From Prevotella sp. UBA7782 (GTDB taxonomy: Bacteria; Bacteroidota; Bacteroidia; Bacteroidales; Bacteroidaceae): 9,517 nucleotides of DNA. Position numbers and translations under genes: made by a program. Shown here piece by piece: positions 1 to 5,579 of the stretch. Every line of letters begins with the position of its first letter. Position 1 is the first letter of the stretch. The notes under the pieces were generated by a model that ran no database searches, was not told where the DNA came from, and saw nothing but the letters and a program-made list of their open reading frames with translations. The stretch covers positions 266-9,782 of the forward strand of contig DLDC01000098.1 of assembly GCA_002480935.1 (NCBI GenBank). The letters are read 5' to 3'.

Positions 1-1337
1 AAGCCATAGTCGAAGAACATCGGCCCCATGATGTCTTGCACATAAGAGGGATAACGGAACTTTCCGTCGGGGCGCAATATATCGGCTCCCGCCCTGCTAC
101 TCTGCAAGAGGAAGGCGTTTCCATAGTCAAAGAAGTACATACCTCTAGCCGAAAGCTTGTTGATAGCGGCCACCTGCCTTCTGAGCGATGCCTGTACAGC
201 CTGCCTGAACTGCTGCGGATTGTCGGCCATCATGCGCTTGCTCTCTTCGAAGGAGAGCCCCACGGGATAATAGCCACCCGCAAAAGGATTGTGCAAGGAT
301 GTCTGGTCAGAGCCCAGGTTCACCTCTATGTCTTCCCGGGCGAGCCGCTCCCACAAGTCAACAACGTTGCCCACGTAGGCCATCGATACCACTCTCTTCT
401 GCTCTATGGCCTTGCGTATGGCCGGCATCAGCTCATCCAGGTTGTCGTGCATCTCGTCTATCCACCCCAGTTTGTGACACTTCTGCGCAGCCTTGGGGTT
501 TATCTCGGCCACCACGCTCACCACGCCGGCAATGTTGCCTGCTTTGGGCTGCGCGCCGCTCATGCCACCCAAGCCCGACGATACAAACAGCGGGATGGGG
601 TTGGTGGCATGACGCTTGGCATCGTGCATCACTCGCCGGGCTGCATTGAGCACCGTTATGGTGGTGCCGTGCACGATGCCTTGCGAGCCGATATACATAT
701 AGCTGCCCGCCGTCATCTGCCCATATTGGCTCACGCCGAGAGCATTCATGCGCTCATAGTCGTCTTGCTTGGAGTAGTTGGGTATCACCATGCCGTTGGT
801 AACCACCACCCTTGGGGCATTCTTATGTGAGGGGAAGAGACCCAGAGGATGGCCGGAGTACATCACGAGTGTCTGTTCGTCGGTCATTTCACTCAGATAC
901 TTCATTACCAGACGATATTGTGCCCAGTTCTGGAATATTGCACCGTTGCCACCATATATTATAAGTTCGTGTGGATGTTGTGCTACCTTAGGGTCAAGAT
1001 TGTTTTGTATCATCAGCATGATGGCTGCCGCCTGCTCTGATCGGTGGGGATATTCGGCCAGCGGGCGCGCCTTCATCTCATAGCGTGGGCGGTATCTGTA
1101 CATATATATTCTGCCATATTGTCTCAGCTCCTCGGCAAACTCGGGTGCCAAAGCGGCGTGCAGATGTTTGGGAAAATAGCGCAGCGCGTTGCGCAGAGCC
1201 AGCTTCTTCTGCTCTGGTGTGAGTATGTCTTTGCGCTTAGGGGCGTGGTTCACGCTTGTGTCATACGGCATAGGCTCGGGCAAAGTGTCGGGTATACCGG
1301 CACGAATGTCATTCTGAAAATCTTCTAGTGTCATCAT
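1..1337 (-). CDS. hutU: Urocanate hydratase (urocanase), 3' end cut by window edge
   Basis: Urocanase adds water to urocanate to give 4-imidazolone-5-propionate, the second step of histidine breakdown, in the cytoplasm, using tightly bound NAD+ as an electrophile. About 445 codons are present, read from my own reverse-complement translation. Family landmarks are the NAD-site glycine cluster YGGNGA (residues about 128-133), MYSGHPLGLFPS (159-170), GSQGIVHGT (217-225), SSGLGGMSGAQPKAG (253-267) and SDQTSLHNP (343-351). The sequence leaves the window in a stretch reading MGPMFFDYG, just before where the family's GPFRW motif is expected, so the C-terminal third is missing. The protein starts MM: the ATG at 1337 is chosen, with 1334 equally possible. 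It is the second gene after ftcD, 65 bases downstream on the same strand. The sequence around SLHNPFAGGYYPVG resembles the longer urocanases of Bacteroidota and eukaryotes more than the roughly 557-residue Pseudomonas form. Family assignment is secure. Confidence 0.96.
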   Translation of the reverse strand, partial: MMTLEDFQNDIRAGIPDTLPEPMPYDTSVNHAPKRKDILTPEQKKLALRNALRYFPKHLHAALAPEFAEELRQYGRIYMYRYRPRYEMKARPLAEYPHRSEQAAAIMLMIQNNLDPKVAQHPHELIIYGGNGAIFQNWAQYRLVMKYLSEMTDEQTLVMYSGHPLGLFPSHKNAPRVVVTNGMVIPNYSKQDDYERMNALGVSQYGQMTAGSYMYIGSQGIVHGTTITVLNAARRVMHDAKRHATNPIPLFVSSGLGGMSGAQPKAGNIAGVVSVVAEINPKAAQKCHKLGWIDEMHDNLDELMPAIRKAIEQKRVVSMAYVGNVVDLWERLAREDIEVNLGSDQTSLHNPFAGGYYPVGLSFEESKRMMADNPQQFRQAVQASLRRQVAAINKLSARGMYFFDYGNAFLLQSSRAGADILRPDGKFRYPSYVQDIMGPMFFDYG

Positions 1338-1343
1338 ATTATG

Positions 1344-1373
1344 GTTTAAGGTTATTGTTATTATCGTTTAAGG
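1344..1373 (-). repeat. CCTTAAAC direct repeat in the ftcD-hutU gap
   Basis: The 65-base gap between the ftcD stop and the hutU start holds two exact copies of CCTTAAAC (minus-strand reading) at 1366-1373 and 1344-1351, 22 bases apart and separated by an AT-rich spacer. The second copy ends 6 bases before the hutU start. I see no TAnnTTTG promoter element and no terminator in the gap, so hutU is probably transcribed from the ftcD promoter. The repeat may be a site acting on translation or transcription, or chance in an AT-rich leader. Confidence 0.4.
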
Positions 1374-1402
1374 CGGTGTGACTCGCAGGCTATGACAAAG
1401 GC

Positions 1403-3112
1403 TCACAGCTTGCTTTCCACGATTGTCATGATTTCGGATTCCTTCTTCTGCGCCTCCTCAGCCAGCCTTTGGGCCTCGGCAATAAGCTCGTCGGCTTGCT
1501 CTTTGTCTTTGAGCGAAGAGGCGTTTATCCTCACGTTGAGGCCTGCACCAAGCACAGCCGAGCGAATGGCCAGGGCACCCACGCCGGCGTCTGACACACT
1601 GTTGGGGTTGCCTTTCTCTGCCATTTCGCGACAGATGCTGAGGCCTTGAATAGAGGTTCTCATTGTTTCCAACGGCACTTGTGCGGCATAAAGAGTGGCT
1701 TGTTGTATAGACGCGGAGCGCAGAGCCTTCTCCTCGGCCGTTTCCTTGGGCATACCGAAGGCTGCCATGATACGGTTAAAGGCTTGGGTGTCTTCGTCTA
1801 TGAGCTCCATGAGCCTGCTGATGAGCTTCTGTCCCTGCTCAGCCCAGCGTGAGAATTCCTCCCATCTGTCATCCCATCCGCGCTTGTGCGCAGACAGATT
1901 GGCCACCATTGTGCCCAGAGCGGCACCCATAGCGCCCATGGCCGCGGCTATTGTTCCGCCACCGGGAGCGGGCGATTCGCGTGACGTTTCGAGCGTAAAG
2001 TCGGTCACGCTCAGGTCGGCCAGCCGCTTCTTGCCTTTGTTCTGCTCATCGTCTATAAGATATTCAATCACCTTCTCGCGCGGGTTGAAAGGCTTTAAGT
2101 CGTCAAGACTCATCGACTTAATGGCCATCTTGATGATGTCTTTTTCGGGAATGCCCTCTGAACGTTGCTGCAAGGCCAGATAGTGGCGGCCCGCGTCGAT
2201 GAGCACACGCTTGGGTATGAGGCCCACGATTTCGGTTCCTGTCACTCGCAATCCTCGTTTCTGCGCACAGCGGCACACCTCGTCGAAAGCCTTGTGCAAG
2301 GGCGTTGTGTTGATGTCTGTGATGTTCATGGACACTTGAGCAATGCCATAGTCGTCTATATACCACCCTATGGCCTTGGTGCCCTTGAGCGTTCCGGGCT
2401 GCATGATGATGTTTCCGGCCGCATCGCGCATGGGCTTGCCCGTTAGCTTACCTCCTTCGCGCACGGGTCGCCCTTTCTCTCTCACGTCGAAAGCTATGGC
2501 ATTGGCCCTGCGTGTGGATGTGGTGTTGAGGTTGAAGTTAACGGCTATGAGAAAGTCTCTGGCTCCTACGGCCGTACATCCTGTCTTGGCCACGGCCTCG
2601 TCGAATGGTCTGGCTCCATAGTCGGGCGCCTTCTCAGGGCATGACAATTTGTCTCTAAGTGCTTCATATTCGCCCTCACGGCATACGGCCAGGTTCTTCC
2701 TTTCCGGCTTCAGCGCTGCTGCTTCATAGCAATAGGTGGGCACATGCAGCTCGTTGGCTATACGCTGAGCCAGTTGGCGGGCCCATGTGGCGCACTCCTC
2801 AAGCGTCACTCCGCTCACCGGAATGAGGGGCAGCACGTCGGTAGCCCCCATGCGCGGATGCGCACCATGGTGCCGGCGCATGTCGATAACCTCGGCAGCC
2901 TTGCCCACAGCCCTGAATGCGGCCTCCAAAACAGCCTCGGGCGAGCCCACGAAAGTAACCACAGTGCGGTTGGTGGCCTGCCCCGGATCAACATCGAGAA
3001 GGCTCACTCCCTCCACGCTCTCAATGACTTGGGTTATCTGCTTGATGACTGTCATGTCGCGACCCTCGCTGAAGTTGGGCACGCATTCCACTATTCTCTT
3101 TTTGCTGTCCAT
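1403..3112 (-). CDS. ftcD: Bifunctional glutamate formimidoyltransferase / formimidoyl-THF cyclodeaminase
   Basis: This enzyme moves the formimino group of N-formimino-L-glutamate, the product of the first three histidine-degradation steps, to tetrahydrofolate. It then deaminates formimino-THF to methenyl-THF and ammonia, so histidine carbon enters the one-carbon pool. At 569 residues it is close to the mammalian fusion enzyme (about 541). The formiminotransferase half covers residues about 5-330. It starts with VECVPNFSEGRD and contains RHHGAHPRMGATDV (80-92), where His81 aligns with the catalytic histidine of the mammalian enzyme. The cyclodeaminase half covers about 370-569, with SPAPGGGTIAAAMGAMGAAL (380-399), a DEDTQAF segment (439-445) and GNPNSVSDAGVGA (501-513). 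The C-terminus is a charged helix. ATG at 3112 is the first good start, and a promoter lies 36 bases upstream. It heads the hut operon with hutU behind it. Both activities appear intact. Confidence 0.97.
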   Translation of the reverse strand: MDSKKRIVECVPNFSEGRDMTVIKQITQVIESVEGVSLLDVDPGQATNRTVVTFVGSPEAVLEAAFRAVGKAAEVIDMRRHHGAHPRMGATDVLPLIPVSGVTLEECATWARQLAQRIANELHVPTYCYEAAALKPERKNLAVCREGEYEALRDKLSCPEKAPDYGARPFDEAVAKTGCTAVGARDFLIAVNFNLNTTSTRRANAIAFDVREKGRPVREGGKLTGKPMRDAAGNIIMQPGTLKGTKAIGWYIDDYGIAQVSMNITDINTTPLHKAFDEVCRCAQKRGLRVTGTEIVGLIPKRVLIDAGRHYLALQQRSEGIPEKDIIKMAIKSMSLDDLKPFNPREKVIEYLIDDEQNKGKKRLADLSVTDFTLETSRESPAPGGGTIAAAMGAMGAALGTMVANLSAHKRGWDDRWEEFSRWAEQGQKLISRLMELIDEDTQAFNRIMAAFGMPKETAEEKALRSASIQQATLYAAQVPLETMRTSIQGLSICREMAEKGNPNSVSDAGVGALAIRSAVLGAGLNVRINASSLKDKEQADELIAEAQRLAEEAQKKESEIMTIVESKL

Positions 3113-3147
3113 AGATTATTAAATTTTAGGTTGGTGGTTTCAGACCA

Positions 3148-3182
3148 CAAACTTACGAAAAATCTTTCTGATTATCAGCAAA
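3148..3182 (-). promoter_or_regulatory. Candidate promoter for the ftcD-hutU operon
   Basis: On the minus strand TAAGTTTG (3155-3148) matches the Bacteroidota -7 consensus TAnnTTTG. A TTTG at 3182-3179 could be the -33 element, but the 23-base spacer is longer than the usual 19-21. Transcription would start near 3142, giving a leader of about 30 bases. A small GTGGT/ACCAC inverted repeat (3134-3148) overlaps the predicted start site. Confidence 0.6.
3168..3178. promoter_or_regulatory. 11-base palindrome inside the ftcD promoter (possible operator)
   Basis: CTGAT-T-ATCAG is a perfect 5-1-5 palindrome. It lies between the -7 and -33 elements of the ftcD promoter, directly next to the proposed -33 element. 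That is where a repressor would block polymerase, and histidine-utilisation operons are commonly regulated. No regulator gene is visible in the window, so the operator role is inference from position and symmetry. Confidence 0.35.
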
Positions 3183-3251
3183 AAAACAAGAAAAAAAGCC
3201 TTACGGCATGTTAACTCCTTGCTTACAGCGATAAAGACTCATGAGTAGGGC

Positions 3252-3339
3252 TGACTAAAAGCGTGCTTTTTACATTGCGAAATAGGCATTATTGGCTTGC
3301 AAAAGTGCCTGTTTTGACTTGTGAAAGTGCCTATTTTGA
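3252..3339 (+). repeat. Array of about four 22-base units
   Basis: Two adjacent units at 3296-3317 and 3318-3339 match at 19 of 22 positions, with consensus CTTGYRAAAGTGCCTRTTTT followed by GA. Two more degenerate units fit the same register: 3274-3295 shares TTGC, AAA and the TTG near the end, and 3252-3273 shares AAAAG and TTTT. The core of the second unit, AAATAGGCA (3280-3288), is the exact reverse complement of TGCCTATTT in the last unit (3328-3336), so the array also has inverted symmetry. A short AAAAGC-GT-GCTTTT inverted repeat lies at 3257-3270. The units are contiguous and have no spacers, so this is not a CRISPR array. It could be a dispersed intergenic repeat or a protein-binding array. 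Confidence 0.6.
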
Positions 3340-3438
3340 AAATGGCGTAGCAGCCACTGAGAATATAGTCGGCGAATGGGGTGGGGGATATTCTGTTTTT
3401 TTTGTGTTTCTAGAAGAACTGTTGAAATGAAAATAATG

Positions 3439-3455
3439 GGGCATTTCTGATGCCC
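3439..3455. promoter_or_regulatory. Dyad GGGCAT-N5-ATGCCC upstream of the thioredoxin-like gene
   Basis: A perfect 6-base inverted repeat with a 5-base centre (TTCTG) ends 17 bases before the -7 element at 3473, so it covers the -33 region of that promoter. No T run follows on either strand, so a terminator is unlikely. The position suits a regulator binding site. The role is inferred. Confidence 0.35.
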
Positions 3456-3472
3456 GAACGGAAAGAAATACC

Positions 3473-3480
3473 TATATTTG
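3473..3480 (+). promoter_or_regulatory. -7 promoter element for the thioredoxin-like gene
   Basis: TATATTTG matches the Bacteroidota -7 consensus TAnnTTTG. No good TTG lies 19-21 bases upstream, where the GGGCAT dyad sits instead, so the promoter may need an activator or be weak. Transcription would start near 3486, giving a leader of about 34 bases. The element also argues against the TTG at 3478 as the start codon of the next gene, because that codon lies inside it. Confidence 0.6.
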
Positions 3481-3519
3481 CAGCCGAGAATTAAATGTAT
3501 AACTAATAAAGATGAACAG

Positions 3520-4365
3520 ATGAAAAAGATTATCTTGATGTTGGCCTTGGCCACGCAATTCATGTCGGCATGTGCCCAGCAGCCTGCTGACAAGGCTGAT
3601 TACCAGAGGAAGGTGAATGATATAAACCAGCAATTAGAGTCTTTAGTGAATGAGTATAAGCAAATGGTATCTCAAGGCACAGCGCTCACCGACACGCAAA
3701 AGCAGCGGGTGGCTGTCATAGAGAGTAAGGCCGACTCGCTCGACGGCGAGCAAGTGAAGCTGGTGATGGAGATAGCCCGCAAGTTTAAAGACTCTTCTTT
3801 TCCTGCCGCATACATTGCCGGCACGATGTACAGCATGAGCTATGACCAGCTGGCTGAGGTGCTGGACCCCAAGGCAGCCTACTATAACGACCCCAGTTTG
3901 AAGCAGGCCCGGCAGATGCTCAAGAGCATGGAGAAGCGCAAACCGGGGCAGCTCTTTCATGAACTGAAGATGAATGACATGACCGGAAAGGCTGTCAAGC
4001 TGAGTGACTGGGCCGGTAAGGGAAATTATGTGCTGGTGGATTTCTGGGCTTCATGGTGTGGACCATGCCGCCAGGAAATGCCCAATGTGGTGGAAGCTTA
4101 CAAGCGTTTTCATGGAAAAGGATTTGAAGTGGTTGGCGTGAGCTTCGACAACAACAAGCAAGCATGGACCAATGCCGTGAAGCAGTTGGGCATGGAGTGG
4201 CCCCAGATGTCTGACCTGAAGGGCTGGCAATGTGCCGCCTCGGCCATCTATGGCGTAAACTCCATTCCCAGCAATGTGCTTCTCGACCCCCAAGGCAAAA
4301 TAATAGACATCGACTTGAGGGGCGAGAAGCTGCAAAAGAGGCTTGAGGCTATCTATGCCAAGTGA
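3520..4365 (+). CDS. TlpA/ResA-like thioredoxin-fold envelope protein, probable lipoprotein
   Basis: This is a 281-residue exported thiol-disulfide protein. It has a short N-terminal signal (MKK, then hydrophobic residues 4-17) ending in MSAC, a plausible lipobox with Cys18. No acidic surface-export signal follows the cysteine, so a periplasm-facing lipid anchor is likely. Signal peptidase I cleavage at ACA-QQ is a less likely alternative. Residues about 25-140 are charged and helical, like the linker region of Bacteroidota TlpA-type proteins, but I see no N-terminal beta-rich DUF4369 domain, so this is a short form. The thioredoxin domain covers about 145-281, with FWASWCGPC (redox Cys180 and Cys183), the cis-proline loop NSIPSNV (Pro250) and an extra Cys238. 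The ATG at 3520 is chosen because it begins the signal peptide and lies downstream of the promoter. The gene appears monocistronic, so its redox partner is unknown. Confidence 0.88.
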   Translation: MKKIILMLALATQFMSACAQQPADKADYQRKVNDINQQLESLVNEYKQMVSQGTALTDTQKQRVAVIESKADSLDGEQVKLVMEIARKFKDSSFPAAYIAGTMYSMSYDQLAEVLDPKAAYYNDPSLKQARQMLKSMEKRKPGQLFHELKMNDMTGKAVKLSDWAGKGNYVLVDFWASWCGPCRQEMPNVVEAYKRFHGKGFEVVGVSFDNNKQAWTNAVKQLGMEWPQMSDLKGWQCAASAIYGVNSIPSNVLLDPQGKIIDIDLRGEKLQKRLEAIYAK

Positions 4366-4366
4366 G

Positions 4367-4382
4367 CCGCTCAGAGCAGCGG
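4367..4382. terminator. Small GC-rich hairpin between convergent genes
   Basis: CCGCT (4367-4371) pairs with AGCGG (4378-4382) around a 6-base loop. It lies just after the thioredoxin-like stop codon and overlaps the antiporter stop codon (4371-4373). There is no T run on either strand, so it is at best a weak terminator or an end-protecting structure shared by the two transcripts. Confidence 0.25.
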
Positions 4383-5312
4383 AACGAGCAGATAGCCCAA
4401 GTAGATGAGGAAGGTGGCGGTGAGCACGGCCCCTTCCCATCGCTCCAGGGTGAGCTTGGTGTAGGAGAAGAGCCATAGCATGATCATGGCTGTTACCATT
4501 ACCGAGAGGTCCATCATGGTGATGCCTTGCATGTGCATGGGACTTATTACGCCCGTTACGCCTAATATAAAGAGAATGTTGAACACGTTGGAGCCCAGCA
4601 CATTGCCTATGGCAATGCCGCTGTTGCCCTTTCTTGCGGCCACAACGCTTGTGGCAAGCTCGGGCAGAGAGGTGCCGCCGGCCACAATGGTGAGTCCGAT
4701 GACGGCTTGGCTAACGCCCAGCAATGTGGCCACCTTTGTGGCTCCGTTGACAAAGAGCTCGCTGCCTAGGATGAGGGCGCCCAGTCCTGCAATGATAAAT
4801 ACCACGCATAGCCATAGCTTCATGGGCTTTTTGGCAGGTTTGTCATCGTTTTGTGTCTGTGGGTCCTGACCTGCCGTCTTGAAGGTGATGACCATAAAGA
4901 TAGCGAACATGGCCAGTAAGATGGCTCCGTTGAGCCGCGATATTTTGCCGTCGAAGCACATCATCATGAGCAATACGGAGGCTACGAGGGCAAAGGGTAT
5001 GTCCTTGCGCACCGTGGTGAGGGTGATGTTGATGGGAGTGACCATGGCTGCCACGCCCACGATAAGCAGGGCATTGAAGATGTTTGAGCCTACGATGTTG
5101 CCCACGGCAAGGTCGGGCGTGCCCTTGAGTGCCGATACCAAGCTCACGCAGAACTCAGGCAGCGACGTGCCCATGGCCACAATGGTGAGTCCGATGGTGA
5201 GTTGTGACACGTTGAAGCGCTCGGCCAAGGCCACTGAGCCTTCTGTCATACGGTCGGCACCCCAAAGAACGAGGATGATGCCTAGAACGATGAATACTGT
5301 GTTGAGTAGCAT
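4371..5312 (-). CDS. CaCA-family sodium/calcium-type antiporter (YrbG-like)
   Basis: A 313-residue inner-membrane cation exchanger with about ten transmembrane helices in two inverted halves. It carries both alpha-repeat signatures of the Ca2+/cation antiporter superfamily. The first has MGTSLPEF (47-54) and GNIVGSNIFN (71-80). The second has GGTSLPEL (212-219) and GNVLGSNVFN (236-245). The acidic residue in each GTSLPE motif is the expected ion ligand. A hydrophilic cytoplasmic loop rich in Lys, Asp and Gln (about 146-165) joins the halves. The length fits the bacterial YrbG group (about 300-325). A longer frame begins at 5387, but its first 25 residues run through the terminator hairpin and are hydrophilic, so the ATG at 5312, directly before the first membrane helix, is chosen. 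The transported ion (Ca2+, Na+ or K+) cannot be told from sequence. The gene stands alone between a terminator and a convergent neighbour. Confidence 0.93.
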   Translation of the reverse strand: MLLNTVFIVLGIILVLWGADRMTEGSVALAERFNVSQLTIGLTIVAMGTSLPEFCVSLVSALKGTPDLAVGNIVGSNIFNALLIVGVAAMVTPINITLTTVRKDIPFALVASVLLMMMCFDGKISRLNGAILLAMFAIFMVITFKTAGQDPQTQNDDKPAKKPMKLWLCVVFIIAGLGALILGSELFVNGATKVATLLGVSQAVIGLTIVAGGTSLPELATSVVAARKGNSGIAIGNVLGSNVFNILFILGVTGVISPMHMQGITMMDLSVMVTAMIMLWLFSYTKLTLERWEGAVLTATFLIYLGYLLVPLL

Positions 5313-5357
5313 ATTGTTAGATGAATTAATGGTAATGCCATCTTGCTGATGGCTTTG

Positions 5358-5365
5358 CAAAAATA
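5358..5365 (-). promoter_or_regulatory. Possible -7 element for the antiporter gene
   Basis: TATTTTTG on the minus strand fits TAnnTTTG and would give a leader of about 40 bases. It also forms the distal part of the T tract of the upstream terminator, and no -33 TTG lies 19-21 bases upstream, where the hairpin sits. It may be part of the terminator only, or a promoter that starts exactly where the previous operon ends. Confidence 0.35.
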
Positions 5366-5400
5366 CAAAAAATCCCTGAGTACTCACGTATTCAGGGATT
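5366..5400 (-). terminator. Intrinsic terminator of the nusB-DUF5606 operon
   Basis: In the minus-strand transcript AATCCCTGA (5400-5392) pairs with TCAGGGATT (5379-5371). After one A-C mismatch, TAC pairs with GTA around a GUGA loop, which is a GNRA-type tetraloop. The stem runs directly into TTTTTTGTATTTTT. Read on the plus strand the hairpin is not followed by a T run, so termination is directional. It lies 180 bases beyond the DUF5606 stop codon and 38 bases after the candidate small ORF. Confidence 0.85.
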
Positions 5401-5438
5401 AAATTCTAACAATCACACAATTAATATCGAAATAACAC

Positions 5439-5546
5439 CTATGAAACATTAACTTCTAACTCTCTATAAGCCTTTCTGCAATAAGCGTTCCAAAGCTTGG
5501 AGTGTGCCAGTATGTCAGATGTGTGTGCCCAATATGTCACATTCAT
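5439..5546 (-). CDS. Candidate 35-residue small protein at the operon's 3' end
   Basis: An uninterrupted ATG-to-TAG frame of 35 codons lies 33 bases after the DUF5606 stop and ends 38 bases before the operon terminator, so it fills an otherwise unexplained 3' region. It begins MNVTYWAHTSDILAHS and continues with a Trp/Tyr/Cys-containing, Lys/Arg-rich segment (KLWNAYCRKAYREL). That composition looks more like protein than random AT-rich spacer. A purine-rich AGAAGAG lies 5 bases before the ATG. The first half has an internal echo, YWAHT and ILAHS, which comes from a 21-22-base direct repeat in the DNA. There is no signal peptide or membrane segment. I do not recognise a family. It could instead be untranslated 3' RNA, and length alone does not exclude a chance frame. 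Confidence 0.35.
   Translation of the reverse strand: MNVTYWAHTSDILAHSKLWNAYCRKAYRELEVNVS
5502..5539 (-). repeat. Imperfect 21-22-base direct repeat
   Basis: On the plus strand GTGTGCC occurs at 5502-5508 and 5523-5529, and TATGTCA at 5511-5517 and 5533-5539, so the two copies differ by a 1-base insertion and a few substitutions. The repeat lies inside the candidate small ORF. It is followed at 5489-5501 by a short TCCAA-AGC-TTGGA inverted repeat. Confidence 0.5.
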
Positions 5547-5579
5547 AGATGCTCTTCTTGCGTGATTTTATATGAAACC

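Larger units (their letters stand above)
3113..3519. other. Divergent intergenic region between ftcD and the thioredoxin-like gene
   Basis: These 407 bases contain no convincing protein gene. From left to right they hold the ftcD promoter (minus strand) with a small palindrome, an A-rich stretch, a plain segment from about 3200 to 3250, an 88-base array of 22-base units, another segment without recognisable signals (about 3340-3435), a 17-base dyad, and the plus-strand promoter of the thioredoxin-like gene. The reading frames that cross it are broken by these elements and have no family resemblance that I recognise. Confidence 0.7.

Noticed and set aside
36..830. 264-codon plus-strand open frame opposite hutU
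   Set aside because: It lies fully antisense to a well-conserved urocanase frame, has low-complexity His/Val/Leu-rich composition and no recognisable domain. It is a by-product of codon bias on the other strand.
2118..2366. 82-codon minus-strand frame inside ftcD
   Set aside because: It is a shifted frame within the intact, strongly conserved ftcD frame. There is no sign of a programmed frameshift or a frame break.
3252..3339. CRISPR array
   Set aside because: The 22-base units are contiguous with no unique spacers, two of the four are degenerate, and no cas genes are present.
3478..3519. TTG start at 3478 for the thioredoxin-like protein
   Set aside because: The codon lies inside the -7 promoter element, and the extra residues would bury the signal peptide. 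The ATG at 3520 gives a normal lipoprotein signal.
3270..3593. 107-codon minus-strand frame across the 22-base array and the thioredoxin promoter
   Set aside because: It crosses the repeat array, the dyad and the start of the thioredoxin-like gene, and its sequence is translated repeat with no domain.
5313..5387. Longer N-terminus for the antiporter starting at 5387
   Set aside because: The extra 25 residues are translated from the terminator hairpin and its T tract and are not membrane-like. The start at 5312 gives the normal family N-terminus.
5489..5511. Sigma-54-like GG-N10-GC on the minus strand (TGGCACACTCCAAGC)
   Set aside because: Only the GG and GC positions fit and the TTGC element is replaced by AAGC. 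It lies inside the candidate small ORF and upstream of a terminator, so a promoter here is unlikely.
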